A stretch of DNA of 64,000 nucleotides, from positions 51,265 through 115,264 of the forward strand of contig DXGV01000051.1 of NCBI GenBank assembly GCA_019113745.1. The letters run 5' to 3'. The notes under the pieces were generated by a model, which did not search any database, was not told the origin of the DNA, and worked only from the letters and a program-made list of their open reading frames with translations. Positions 26,622 through 35,304 of this stretch are shown in pieces (within the stretch, counting starts at the first letter, position 1; each line of letters opens with the position of its first letter). This DNA is from Candidatus Blautia intestinavium. GTDB taxonomy: Bacteria > Bacillota > Clostridia > Lachnospirales > Lachnospiraceae. The translations under genes were made by a program, and so were the position numbers.

Positions 26622-27551
26622 TCAGTTGCTTCCCGCCAGCTCTTCGCAGACTTTTGCAGCTTCTTCCCAGCTTCCGATATGATACATTTTTACATCTTTA
26701 TTGATCTTTCTCATAAATCCGGCCAGAGTTTTTCCCGGACCGATCTCTACGAAGGTATCTACGCCTTCTTTTATCATTGTTTCCATACTCTGTTCCCAGC
26801 GCACGGAAGAGCTTACCTGCTTCACAAGAAGCTCCCTGATCTTTGCGGAATCTGTGATCACTTCCGCGTTTACATTCGCCACATAAGGAATACTGAGCGC
26901 CGTAATCGTGGCGCCGTCCAGAACCTCTTTCAGCTTTTCTCCCGCCGGAATCATCATGGGAGAATGGAACGGCCCGCTGACGTTCAGAGGAAGAACTCTT
27001 CTGGCTCCCGCTTCTTTCAGCGCCTCTGAAGCCTTCTGTACCCCTTCTGCCTTTCCGGTAATGACAATCTGTCCCGGACAGTTATAGTTGGCAATGGATA
27101 CGCCCTCAATATCCCTGATCGTATCCTCAATGACAGCGGCTTCCATTCCAAGTACCGCCGCCATGGCGCCGGAGCCTGCCGGGGCTGCGTTTTCCATATA
27201 AATACCCCTGGCGCGGACTGTACGGATAGCGTCCATATCGCTCATTCCTCCGGCCACAGCTATGGCGCAGTACTCTCCAAGGCTCAGGCCCGCCGTCATA
27301 TCAGGCTTCAACCCCTTTGTCTCCACCTCTCTCGTCATGGCAAGACAGGCAGTTACCATAGCAGCCTGTGTATACTCTGTTTTATCCAGACGGTCATTTT
27401 TTTCAAAGCACAGCTCCCTGAGGTCAAGGCCAAGAAGCTCTGAACCTTTATCAAAAATTTCCTTTGCCAGAGCGCCGTTGTCATAGAAATCTTTTCCCAT
27501 TCCCGCGGTCTGGGCTCCCTGTCCAGGATATATAAATGCAATCTTACTCAT
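26622..27551 (-). CDS. fabD: Malonyl-CoA:ACP transacylase
   Basis: 309 residues from the ATG at 27551 ('MSKIAFIYPGQGAQTAGMGKD'), five codons inside the ORF-track frame and preceded by GGAG. The active serine is in 'AGLSLGEYCAI' and the catalytic His in 'VSGPFHSPMM'. It loads malonate on ACP for FabH and FabF. One base separates it from fabK. Confidence 0.96.
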   Translation of the reverse strand: MSKIAFIYPGQGAQTAGMGKDFYDNGALAKEIFDKGSELLGLDLRELCFEKNDRLDKTEYTQAAMVTACLAMTREVETKGLKPDMTAGLSLGEYCAIAVAGGMSDMDAIRTVRARGIYMENAAPAGSGAMAAVLGMEAAVIEDTIRDIEGVSIANYNCPGQIVITGKAEGVQKASEALKEAGARRVLPLNVSGPFHSPMMIPAGEKLKEVLDGATITALSIPYVANVNAEVITDSAKIRELLVKQVSSSVRWEQSMETMIKEGVDTFVEIGPGKTLAGFMRKINKDVKMYHIGSWEEAAKVCEELAGSN

Positions 27552-27552
27552 C

Positions 27553-28482
27553 TTATAACGCTCCATTCATCAGGCTTTCCGCCTTTGCTACCATTGTGCG
27601 GATCAGATCGCTGCAGGATAAGCTTTCTTTTACAAGGCCCGCGCTCTGTCCTGCCATCAGGCTTCCGCCCTTTACATCTCCGTCCTGCACGGCTCTTCTC
27701 AGGCTTCCCAACGTCAGAGACTCCAGCTCCTCAAAGGGCGCTCCCGCCTGCTCCAGCTCCAGATATTTTCTTGCCATATCGTTGCGGAGCACACGGATGG
27801 GATGTCCTGTGGATCTTCCGGTAACACGGGTGTCAATGTCCTTGGCTCTCAGGATACTGTTTTTATAGTTTTCATGGATAACAGATTCTTTGGAAGCCGC
27901 GAAGGCAGTTCCTACCTGCACGCCTTTCGCACCCAGCATGAAAGCCGCCGCCATTCCTCTTCCGTCTGCGATTCCGCCTGCCGCTATCACCGGAATGCTC
28001 ACCGCGTCCACTACCTGCGGCACAAGCGCCATAGTAGTGATCTCGCCGATATGTCCGCCGGCCTCTGTTCCTTCTGCAACCACCGCGTCGGCGCCGCAGC
28101 GTTCCATACGCTTTGCAAGGGCGGAAGACGCAACCACAGGAATTACTTTCACTCCTGCCGCTTTCCAGTCCGCCATATATTTTTCCGGGCTTCCCGCGCC
28201 TGTAGTAACTACCTGCACGCCCTCTTCGATCACAACCTTAGCCACTGCGTCGGCCTCCGGGCTCATCAGCATAATATTCACACCGAAAGGCTTATCTGTC
28301 ATTTTCTTTGCCTCACGGATCTGTTCTCTCACCCATTCTGCCGGAGCTGCCGCAGCCGCGATCAGGCCAAGGCCTCCTGCGTTGGATACCGCAGACGCCA
28401 GATGGCATTCCGCCACCCATGCCATACCTCCCTGTATAACGGGATACTCAATTCCCAGTAATTCTGTGATTTCTGTCTTCAT
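27553..28482 (-). CDS. fabK: Enoyl-ACP reductase II (FMN-dependent)
   Basis: 309 residues, TIM-barrel flavoprotein of the nitronate monooxygenase/FabK family: 'IEYPVIQGGMAWVAE', 'SNAGGLGLIAA', 'AEGTEAGGHIGE' and 'AAGGIADGRGMAAAFMLGA'. Placed between acpP and fabD, it supplies the last reduction of each cycle in place of FabI, as in streptococci and many Clostridia. FabK enzymes are insensitive to triclosan (known for the family). The start at 28482 follows AGGG and the family N-terminus. Confidence 0.94.
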   Translation of the reverse strand: MKTEITELLGIEYPVIQGGMAWVAECHLASAVSNAGGLGLIAAAAAPAEWVREQIREAKKMTDKPFGVNIMLMSPEADAVAKVVIEEGVQVVTTGAGSPEKYMADWKAAGVKVIPVVASSALAKRMERCGADAVVAEGTEAGGHIGEITTMALVPQVVDAVSIPVIAAGGIADGRGMAAAFMLGAKGVQVGTAFAASKESVIHENYKNSILRAKDIDTRVTGRSTGHPIRVLRNDMARKYLELEQAGAPFEELESLTLGSLRRAVQDGDVKGGSLMAGQSAGLVKESLSCSDLIRTMVAKAESLMNGAL

Positions 28483-28551
28483 CTGAAACCCTCTCATTCC
28501 ATATACTTCTGCTGTTATAATCTGCTATGATACCGGCACGCTTCGCTATCA

Positions 28552-28776
28552 TTATTTATGCTCTTCGATGTATGCGATAACGTCGCCTACCGTTGTGATT
28601 TTTTCCAGATCCTCGCTTGGGATCTCTACGGAAAATTCTTCCTCAAGAGCCATTGCCAGCTCAAAAAGATCCAGGGAATCCGCGTGAAGATCCTCTGTAA
28701 AGGAAGTAGCCTCTGTAATGGATGCTGCCTCTGCTCCTAAAGTTTCTGCTGTAAGTTCGATTACTCTTTCTAACAT
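28552..28776 (-). CDS. acpP: Acyl carrier protein
   Basis: 74 residues, strongly acidic. Ser34 in 'HADSLDLFELAM' is the phosphopantetheine attachment site (DSL motif). It carries the growing acyl chain. Preceded by AAGGAG, 110 bases after fabH. Confidence 0.96.
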   Translation of the reverse strand: MLERVIELTAETLGAEAASITEATSFTEDLHADSLDLFELAMALEEEFSVEIPSEDLEKITTVGDVIAYIEEHK

Positions 28777-28886
28777 GATTGTTCTCCTTTTTCTTTTTTA
28801 TATTGTAATTTTGTTTTTAACGATAAATAGCGTCCGTGCGCGAAAACGCAATACGGTCGGCTGAGTTCTGCGGATTTTCACCGGCC

Positions 28887-29885
28887 TCAGATTCCCCACT
28901 CCAGTACTGCGGCCCCCCAGGAAAGCCCCGCGCCGAATCCTGCCATAACAATCTTCTGGCCTTTTTTCAGAAGACCCCTGCGGTTCATCTCGTTTAAAAG
29001 GATGGGAATGCTGGCTGATGACGTATTGCCGTATTCCTGAAGGTTCATCGGAAATCTGGAGATATCTGTTTTCAGTCTCTTCGCCACAGATTCTACAATC
29101 CTTTTATTAGCCTGATGAAGAATGAACCAGTCGATATCCTCTGCTGTAAGTCCGTTGGAATCCAGTACCTCATGGATCACCTCCGGAACCTTCCGGACCG
29201 CGAACTGGAATACTGCCTTTCCATCCATGGAGATTTCCATCTCTGCGCTTCCGCCCCAGTCGACTGACTGGCCGGGAAGATTTCCTTCCTTTCCGGCCTT
29301 TGCGGCGTTAGGCCCTGTACAGAGAAGCGCCGGGCCTCCTTTGCCGTCGGAATGAGCCGCGGAAATCCAGTTTCTTCCCTCTTCCGCTTTCAGGACAACT
29401 GCTCCGGAACCGTCTCCAAAAAGAATGCAGGTTCCACGGTCCTCCCAGTTTACAATCCTGGAAAGACATTCGCTCCCCACCACAAGAATGGTCTTATACA
29501 TACCGGCCGCAATATATGCCTGCGCAGTCTGATAAGCAAAAAGAAAACCGCTGCAGGCAGCGTTCAGGTCAAAACATACGGCGTTTACCGCCTGAAGCCT
29601 TTCCTGTATTTCACAGGCAGCGCATGGAAAAATATGATCCGGCGTCGCCGTCGCGGCCAGTATCATTTCAATTTCCTCAGGCCGGATTCCGGCCTCCTTT
29701 AGCGCCTGCCTTCCAGCTTCTGCCGCCATAGAAGCAGTTGATTCTTCTACGGCGATCCGGCGCCGGATCACTCCGGTGCGCTCCTGTATCCACTGATCGC
29801 TGGTATCTACGAATTTTGCTATCTCATTATTATCCAGGATACGGGCCGGCACACAGGCCCCGGTTCCGCAAATCGCTCCTGTCAT
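28887..29885 (-). CDS. fabH: 3-oxoacyl-ACP synthase III
   Basis: 332 residues from the ATG at 29885 (GAGGAG ahead); the longer ORF-track frame covers the promoter. Catalytic Cys in 'NAACSGFLFAYQ', His in 'FILHQANKRI' and Asn in 'EYGNTSSASIPI'. It condenses acetyl- or branched acyl-CoA with malonyl-ACP to start fatty-acid synthesis. First gene of the operon, directly behind a promoter overlapped by a FabT-type palindrome. Confidence 0.96.
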   Translation of the reverse strand: MTGAICGTGACVPARILDNNEIAKFVDTSDQWIQERTGVIRRRIAVEESTASMAAEAGRQALKEAGIRPEEIEMILAATATPDHIFPCAACEIQERLQAVNAVCFDLNAACSGFLFAYQTAQAYIAAGMYKTILVVGSECLSRIVNWEDRGTCILFGDGSGAVVLKAEEGRNWISAAHSDGKGGPALLCTGPNAAKAGKEGNLPGQSVDWGGSAEMEISMDGKAVFQFAVRKVPEVIHEVLDSNGLTAEDIDWFILHQANKRIVESVAKRLKTDISRFPMNLQEYGNTSSASIPILLNEMNRRGLLKKGQKIVMAGFGAGLSWGAAVLEWGI

Positions 29886-29976
29886 GGTCTGCTCTCCTCT
29901 CATAAGAATTTTTCTATACCTGTCGAGGACATAAGATTTCTGATCATATGCTTCCTGATATTTTTGAAAATAAAAT

Positions 29977-29993
29977 ATTTTGATTATCAAAGT
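29977..29993. promoter_or_regulatory. FabT-like operator of the fatty-acid operon
   Basis: ATTTTGATTATCAAAGT contains the perfect palindrome TTTGAT-T-ATCAAA (29979-29991). It matches the FabT box of streptococci (TTTGATTATCAAA core). It starts at the -10 of the fabH promoter, an ideal repression position. No fabT gene lies in this window. Confidence 0.75.
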
Positions 29994-30019
29994 ATAATCC
30001 TGTACAGAAGCCTTGTCAA
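29991..30019 (-). promoter_or_regulatory. Promoter of the fab/acc operon
   Basis: Minus strand TTGACA (30014-30019), 17 bp, TATACT (29991-29996), about 105 bases ahead of fabH. Confidence 0.8.
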
Positions 30020-30060
30020 GAGAAAAATTATATAAGAACTGTCTTTTCTCCCGAATTTTA

Positions 30061-30089
30061 TTGACATCAGCAAAATCTGCATAGATAAT
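30061..30089 (+). promoter_or_regulatory. Promoter of the aldo/keto reductase gene
   Basis: TTGACA (30061-30066), 17 bp, GATAAT (30084-30089). Divergent from the fab promoter. Confidence 0.7.
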
Positions 30090-30137
30090 AAAAGCTGCTT
30101 TTTATATTGATAATAATAGAAAGGGGATTGCCTGAAA

Positions 30138-31109
30138 ATGAAAAAAATACATTTGCCTGAAACAGATCTGGAGCTTTCCGCCATGGGACTTGGCTGTGTC
30201 AACGCCGGTCTGAAATGGGACGGAACTGACGCCGACAGAATTTTTGACGCCTATTTTGATTTAGGAGGAAATGTTTACGATACCGCGAGAGTTTACTCTG
30301 ACTGGATCCCTCCGGAAACCGGAAGAAGCGAACGGGTTATCGGCGACTGGCTTTCACGGAGCGGCAAACGCCATGATGTGATCCTGATCACAAAAGGAGG
30401 ACATCCGGATATGACCTGTCCTTCTCCTGATATGCACAAGACAAGAGTCACCGCGGAAAATATGCGCAGAGATCTGGAGCTTTCTCTGAAAACTCTCCGT
30501 ACAGACTATATTGATATTTATTTTTATCACAGAGATAATGAAGAGATTCCCGCAGGAGATCTTGTGGAGATCATGGAAGAATTCCGGAAAGAAGGAAAGA
30601 TCCGTTTCTATGGCTGCTCCAACTGGAGTACAGAAAGAATGAAAGAAGCAGACGCCTATGCGGCGGCTCACGGATACCGGGGCTTTGCCGCCAACCAGGC
30701 CCTCTTTAATGTAGGTCTTGCCGCCATGAATCCTCCCGCCGACGATACGCTCGCCCTGATGGACGTGGAAATGCGGCGGTATCACCTGGAAAATCCCAAC
30801 AATCTTGCCATGCCTTATATGGCGAACTGCAGCGGCTTTTTCCACAAGCTTTTTGCAAAAGGAAAAGACGCGGTCCGCGATTCCGAATATTATACACCGG
30901 GAAATCTCAAAACTGCCGAAGCCCTTCACCAGATTACCGCCGAATATGGCTGCTCTCTTACCCAGGCTGTTCTGGGATTTCTGACCTGCCGGGATTTCAC
31001 CTGTCTGCCCCTTTACGGTCCCAGGAACGTGGAAGATCTTTCAGACGCAGCCGGAACCTTCCAGATTCCCTTCCGCCGGGAAGATTATCCGGATTATTCA
31101 TCCAGATAG
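30138..31109 (+). CDS. Aldo/keto reductase
   Basis: 323 residues, TIM-barrel NAD(P)H oxidoreductase. Family landmarks: 'FDLGGNVYDTARVYSDW' (Asp and Tyr of the catalytic tetrad), 'VILITKGGH' (Lys) and 'YIDIYFYHRDNEEIP' (His region), then 'IRFYGCSNWSTERM'. The likely role is reduction of an aldehyde, ketone or sugar. The substrate is unknown; 'W' and 'N' positions near the active site fit the sugar/ketone branch only loosely. It is monocistronic between the fab operon and the transporter operon. Confidence 0.85.
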   Translation: MKKIHLPETDLELSAMGLGCVNAGLKWDGTDADRIFDAYFDLGGNVYDTARVYSDWIPPETGRSERVIGDWLSRSGKRHDVILITKGGHPDMTCPSPDMHKTRVTAENMRRDLELSLKTLRTDYIDIYFYHRDNEEIPAGDLVEIMEEFRKEGKIRFYGCSNWSTERMKEADAYAAAHGYRGFAANQALFNVGLAAMNPPADDTLALMDVEMRRYHLENPNNLAMPYMANCSGFFHKLFAKGKDAVRDSEYYTPGNLKTAEALHQITAEYGCSLTQAVLGFLTCRDFTCLPLYGPRNVEDLSDAAGTFQIPFRREDYPDYSSR

Positions 31110-31152
31110 ACCGGCGTTGGCGCGCAGAAGCGGTATGCTGTAAAATACGTTT

Positions 31153-31911
31153 CTACAATACCGAGTCTACCAGCCTCCGGGTATATTCCTCCCGGGGGCT
31201 GGAAATAATCTCGTCCGGAGTTCCGCTTTCTACAATCCGCCCCTCATGCATCACCAGCACGCGGTCGCAGAAAGCCTGTACCAGAGCAAGGTCATGACTG
31301 ATAAAAAGGAAGCTTCCCGCTCCCTCGCTTTTCAGTTGCAGGAGCAGATCCAGGATCTGTTTCTGGACGGTAACGTCCAGAGCGCTGGTGGGCTCGTCGC
31401 AGACCAGAAGCTTTGGCCGGATGGCAAGAGCTCTCGCAATAGCCGCCCTCTGGCATTCCCCGCCGCTGACCTGATGCGGATATTTTCCCTCAAATTCCGG
31501 CGTAAGGCCGCACTGAACCAGCAGCTCCCTTACTCTCTTACCTGTCTCTTTCCTGCTCATCCCGGCGTTTCGCAGACTTTCCCCGATCCCGTTTCCAAGG
31601 GTGTATCTGGGATCAAAAGACTCCGTCGGTGTCTGAAAGATCATCTGCATATTCCTGTATGCCTTCCTCAGTTCTCTTCCTCCCGCTTTTGAGATCTCCT
31701 TTCCCATCAGAAAAATTTTTCCCTCTGTAGGACGGATAAGCCCTGTAACCAGACGCGCCGCCGTGGTCTTTCCTGAACCGGATTCTCCTACGATTCCAAG
31801 GGCTTCTCCTTTTTTTACCTCAAAACTTACGTCACGTACAGCGGTAAATCCGCCTTTGTCAGTTGAAAATGTCTTTGTCAGATGTTCCGCCCTTAATATT
31901 ATTTCTGTCAT
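31153..31911 (-). CDS. Peptide/nickel-type ABC importer ATPase (DppF/NikE/CntF-like)
   Basis: About 252 residues. Walker A 'GESGSGKTTAA', 'MIFQTPTESFDPRYT' (Q-loop), signature 'VSGGECQRAAIARALA', Walker B 'LLVCDEPTSALDV'. Two starts are possible: the ATG at 31911 with AAGGG ahead, which fits the family N-terminus, and one at 31959 that overlaps the previous gene by ATGA. The usual C-terminal oligopeptide-binding extension of DppF is very short. Last gene of the modification/transport operon. Confidence 0.87.
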   Translation of the reverse strand: MTEIILRAEHLTKTFSTDKGGFTAVRDVSFEVKKGEALGIVGESGSGKTTAARLVTGLIRPTEGKIFLMGKEISKAGGRELRKAYRNMQMIFQTPTESFDPRYTLGNGIGESLRNAGMSRKETGKRVRELLVQCGLTPEFEGKYPHQVSGGECQRAAIARALAIRPKLLVCDEPTSALDVTVQKQILDLLLQLKSEGAGSFLFISHDLALVQAFCDRVLVMHEGRIVESGTPDEIISSPREEYTRRLVDSVL

Positions 31912-31955
31912 AGTCCGTTCCCTTGTCTTTATTCTCACCGCCTGGTATCCTGCCC

Positions 31956-32738
31956 TCATTTTCTCTTCAGAGTCAGGACAGAATCCATCAGATCTCTTGT
32001 ATACGCGTCTTTGGAAGCTTCCAGCACCTCCCCTGCGCCGCCGTAATCTCTTACCTGTCCGTCCTTCAGAACCAGTATCTTATCCGCCATTTTTTTAACA
32101 AGACCGATATTATGAGTCACAAGGATCACCGCCGTATGATATTCCCTGCGCATCAGGAGAAGCTCTTCCGCCACCTGTTTCTGTACGGTAACGTCAAGTG
32201 CGCTGGTAGGCTCGTCAGCCAGAAGCAGTCCGGGCTTCATGATCATGGCAGTACATATACCCACTCTCTGGTTCATGCCGCCGGACAGTTCAAAAGGATA
32301 GCTGTTCCAGATGCGTTCATGATCTGTCAGCCCGATCTTTTCCATGATTTCCGCCGCCCGTCTCTTTGTCTCTTCTTTCTTTATCTTTTCGTGAGCGGAT
32401 ACAGCCTCGTGGATCTGGGCCCCTACCGTCCTCACAGGACAGAAAGCGGCCTTACAGTCCTGAAATACTGTGCCGATCTCCGGACCCAGATATTTTCTCC
32501 TGCGTTTTTCCGGCATATCTGTCAGATTTTCACCTTTAAACCAGATATCTCCCCTGGTCACCATTCCGTTTTCTCCAAGAAGCCCCAGCATGGCTTTAAT
32601 AATAGTGCTTTTTCCACTTCCAGACTCTCCTACGATCCCCAGGATCTCTCCCTGATCCACCTGAAAGCTGACGTCCTTTACAACAGGAGTCCCATTATAA
32701 CAGATTGTGATATGTTCCGCGCAAAGCAAAGGTTCCAT
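31956..32738 (-). CDS. Peptide/nickel-type ABC importer ATPase (DppD/NikD/CntD-like)
   Basis: 260 residues from the ATG at 32738, preceded by AAGGAAGGAAAAGG; the ORF-track start is 49 codons too early. Walker A 'GESGSGKSTI', 'GTVFQDCKAAFCPVRTVG', signature 'LSGGMNQRVGICTAMI', Walker B 'LLADEPTSALDV'. 'DCKAAFCPV' replaces the usual 'DPMTSLNPV' next to the Q-loop, as in NikD/CntD-type metal-ligand importers (weak evidence). Pairs with the following ATPase. Confidence 0.87.
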   Translation of the reverse strand: MEPLLCAEHITICYNGTPVVKDVSFQVDQGEILGIVGESGSGKSTIIKAMLGLLGENGMVTRGDIWFKGENLTDMPEKRRRKYLGPEIGTVFQDCKAAFCPVRTVGAQIHEAVSAHEKIKKEETKRRAAEIMEKIGLTDHERIWNSYPFELSGGMNQRVGICTAMIMKPGLLLADEPTSALDVTVQKQVAEELLLMRREYHTAVILVTHNIGLVKKMADKILVLKDGQVRDYGGAGEVLEASKDAYTRDLMDSVLTLKRK

Positions 32739-32817
32739 AACCTTTTCCTTCCTTTCTGATGTATCCTCCGGCTGTCTTCCCGCATATCCTGTGCTGCCGC
32801 AAAATGGTCCGCGCCGG

Positions 32818-34356
32818 TCATTCCACGTCCAGTTCCGCCGTGATCTCATAATAATCGCAGGGATGCGCGGCCATTCCTGTGACATTTGATTTTGTAACGA
32901 TTCCCATATTCAGATGGGATACAAAGAACATTGCGTTGTCATCCAGAAGCTTCTGCTGGAGCTCTACTGCCAGACTGTCTCTTTCCTGAATGTCAAAAGT
33001 CTGATGAAGTTTTTCCGTAAGCTCCGTTACTTCTTCATTCTGGTAATTTCCATAATTTTTCGGTCCTGTTACCGTGCTGGTAAAGAAATATTCCGGATCT
33101 CCTGTAGGCGCTGTTGTCAGGGAGCTTACATACACGTCAAAGTCTCCCTCCTGAGCGTAAGTCATATGATCCGAAGTATTGTTCACCTGCACGTCGATTC
33201 CTATTTCCTTCAGAGTAGCCTGGGCGTATTCCGCCAGCTTTGGCTGCTCCAACCGGGTAGGATAAGTCAGCCAGTTTATTGTCAGCTTTTCTCCGTCTTT
33301 ATCTACATAGCCGTCCCCGTCCGTATCCGTCCAGCCGGATTCCTCCAGGAGTTCCCGCGCCCCTTCCGGATCATAGGATACTGTTGTCACCGCTTTATTT
33401 CCATAAGAAAAGCTGTCCGGAAAAGCCGCCGACGCCGGGAGACCTCTTCCCTCCATGATCACGGAGCAGAAGCCTTCCTTATCTATTCCCATTGCCACCG
33501 CTTTTCTCACATTTTCATCCTGCATGATCTCTGAATCAAAATTGAACTGTCCGAAAAAGCACCGGCTTGTGGCGCAGGAATTGATTGTATAGTCGGGATT
33601 TCCGTCAAACAGTACATAATTGTCATACTGAAGGCCGTAGGTACCCTGTACGTCTCCTGTCTGGAGAGCCGCGGTAAGGGCGCTTCCGTCAGAAAAGGAT
33701 TTCACCGTAACCTTGTCCACTTTAACGTCTCCGCCCCAGTAATCCTCATTTTTTACAAGAGTGATCTGCGCAGGCGTTACCTCCGTGGCAATATACGGCC
33801 CGGTTCCCGCCACGTTGGCGGAGCCGCCCTCTCCCTGGATTCCATATTCCATGTCGATAATGGCTCCGTAGGGATCTCCCAGATAGTTAATGAGCGCAGG
33901 ACAGGGTTCGGCAGTGTAGATCGTAAGAATCAGCCCCTCCGCCTCAATATGATCGATCTTCAGATCCGACGGCGCTCTGTCGTGTACTGCGATCAGATCA
34001 TCCAGACACTCCTTCACAGCCTGGGCGTCCATTGTACGGTCGCTGGAAAATTTCACTCCGTCCCGCAGCGTGATCTTTACGGTCGTATCGTCCACAAACT
34101 CATAGTCCGTGGCAAGCCATGGCTCCACTTCCATGTTATCATTGTATTTGAACAATGTTTCGCCTACTCCATAGCGCACTGCGCTCCATCCGGAATAATT
34201 GTCATGAGGGTTCAGTCCTGCGTCCCCCATTTCCTCGCTGTATCCGGTAGTTCCGTATACAAAAGTTTTTTCCTCTTCTTTCGCAAACGTCTGAACCGTC
34301 AGGCCTGACGCAAGCACCGCTACCGCAAGAACCGCCGCGATTATTTTTTTTCTCAT
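32818..34356 (-). CDS. Extracellular solute-binding protein family 5 (Dpp/NikA/CntA-like)
   Basis: 512 residues. N-terminal signal peptide 'MRKKIIAAVLAVAVLASGLTVQTFAKE' has an apparent AxA-type cleavage site and no lipobox cysteine, unusual for a Gram-positive binding protein. The mature domain follows the family 5 layout ('VEPWLATDYEFVDDTTVKITLRDGVKFSSD', 'FGQFNFDSEIMQDENVRKAVAMGIDKE'). Family members bind oligopeptides, nickel-ligand complexes or opine metallophores. It lies between the permease and ATPase genes of the same importer. Confidence 0.88.
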   Translation of the reverse strand: MRKKIIAAVLAVAVLASGLTVQTFAKEEEKTFVYGTTGYSEEMGDAGLNPHDNYSGWSAVRYGVGETLFKYNDNMEVEPWLATDYEFVDDTTVKITLRDGVKFSSDRTMDAQAVKECLDDLIAVHDRAPSDLKIDHIEAEGLILTIYTAEPCPALINYLGDPYGAIIDMEYGIQGEGGSANVAGTGPYIATEVTPAQITLVKNEDYWGGDVKVDKVTVKSFSDGSALTAALQTGDVQGTYGLQYDNYVLFDGNPDYTINSCATSRCFFGQFNFDSEIMQDENVRKAVAMGIDKEGFCSVIMEGRGLPASAAFPDSFSYGNKAVTTVSYDPEGARELLEESGWTDTDGDGYVDKDGEKLTINWLTYPTRLEQPKLAEYAQATLKEIGIDVQVNNTSDHMTYAQEGDFDVYVSSLTTAPTGDPEYFFTSTVTGPKNYGNYQNEEVTELTEKLHQTFDIQERDSLAVELQQKLLDDNAMFFVSHLNMGIVTKSNVTGMAAHPCDYYEITAELDVE

Positions 34357-34416
34357 GCCGTACTCCTTTTCCTTTTTTATTTATCTCTTATATAGCAGGG
34401 ACAGAGCCGCTTTTTG

Positions 34417-35271
34417 CTATCCCCGCCGCTTCGGATCTATGTAGTCCCGCAGCGTGTCTCCAAGAAGATTAAAGATCATCACCGTGATAAAGATCGCCGC
34501 CCCCGGCGCAAGGGCCATCCACGGAGATATCTGAAGCATACTTCTTCCGTCGTTGATCATGCTTCCCCACTCTGCCGCCGGAGGCTGTACGCCCAGCCCC
34601 AGAAAAGAGAGGCCCGCAAGCTCCATCATCATCGTTCCGATATCCAGCACCGCTGTTACAAGAACCGGTCCCGCAATATTGGGCAGCACATGTTTTATAA
34701 GGATTCCTGGAGTACTGCATCCGGATAATCTTGCCGCCATAATATAGGGAGAATCCTTCTGAGCCATCGTCAGCCCCCTGGCCAGACGGGCAAATTTCGG
34801 CCAGCCGATAACGGCGAGAGCGATAACGGCGTTCTGGATCCCTCCGCCCAGCACGCCCGCTACCGCAAGAGCGAATACAAGGCTCGGAAAGGCCAGAAAC
34901 AGATCGGAAACCCTCATCAGCACCGTATCAGCCCCTTTTCCATACCAGCCGCATATCATCCCCACCAACGTTCCCACTGCCGTCACAACCGCCACAAGCA
35001 TAAGCGTGGCATAGATACTGATCGTACTTCCCGCCAGAACCCGCGAGAACATATCCCTGCCAAACCTGTCGGTCCCGAGAAGGTGGGACAGGCTTGGCGG
35101 CTGCTGCGCCAGCAGAAGATTCTGTTCGTCCGGATCATAAGGACAGAGGTATCCGGCGAAGGCCGCCGTCAGAAGGAGGAGCACGGTGATCACGGAAAAA
35201 AATATCAGCCTGCCCTTTGTATGGTTCTTTTTTATTTTCTGTTTTCGTACAGTTATCTTTTCATCAGCCAT
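34417..35271 (-). CDS. Peptide/nickel-type ABC importer permease (DppC/NikC-like)
   Basis: 284 residues. N-terminal cytoplasmic basic tail, one helix, then 'LLGTDRFGRDMFSRVLAGSTISIY' (the conserved DppC/NikC entry motif), five more helices and the EAA loop with 'SPYIMAARLSGCSTPGILIKHVLPNI'. It forms the channel with the next-listed permease. About 33 bases downstream of the DppB-like gene. Confidence 0.9.
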   Translation of the reverse strand: MADEKITVRKQKIKKNHTKGRLIFFSVITVLLLLTAAFAGYLCPYDPDEQNLLLAQQPPSLSHLLGTDRFGRDMFSRVLAGSTISIYATLMLVAVVTAVGTLVGMICGWYGKGADTVLMRVSDLFLAFPSLVFALAVAGVLGGGIQNAVIALAVIGWPKFARLARGLTMAQKDSPYIMAARLSGCSTPGILIKHVLPNIAGPVLVTAVLDIGTMMMELAGLSFLGLGVQPPAAEWGSMINDGRSMLQISPWMALAPGAAIFITVMIFNLLGDTLRDYIDPKRRG

Positions 35272-35304
35272 AACTACCCAGCTCCTGTTCCTCTCACCTT
35301 ATTC

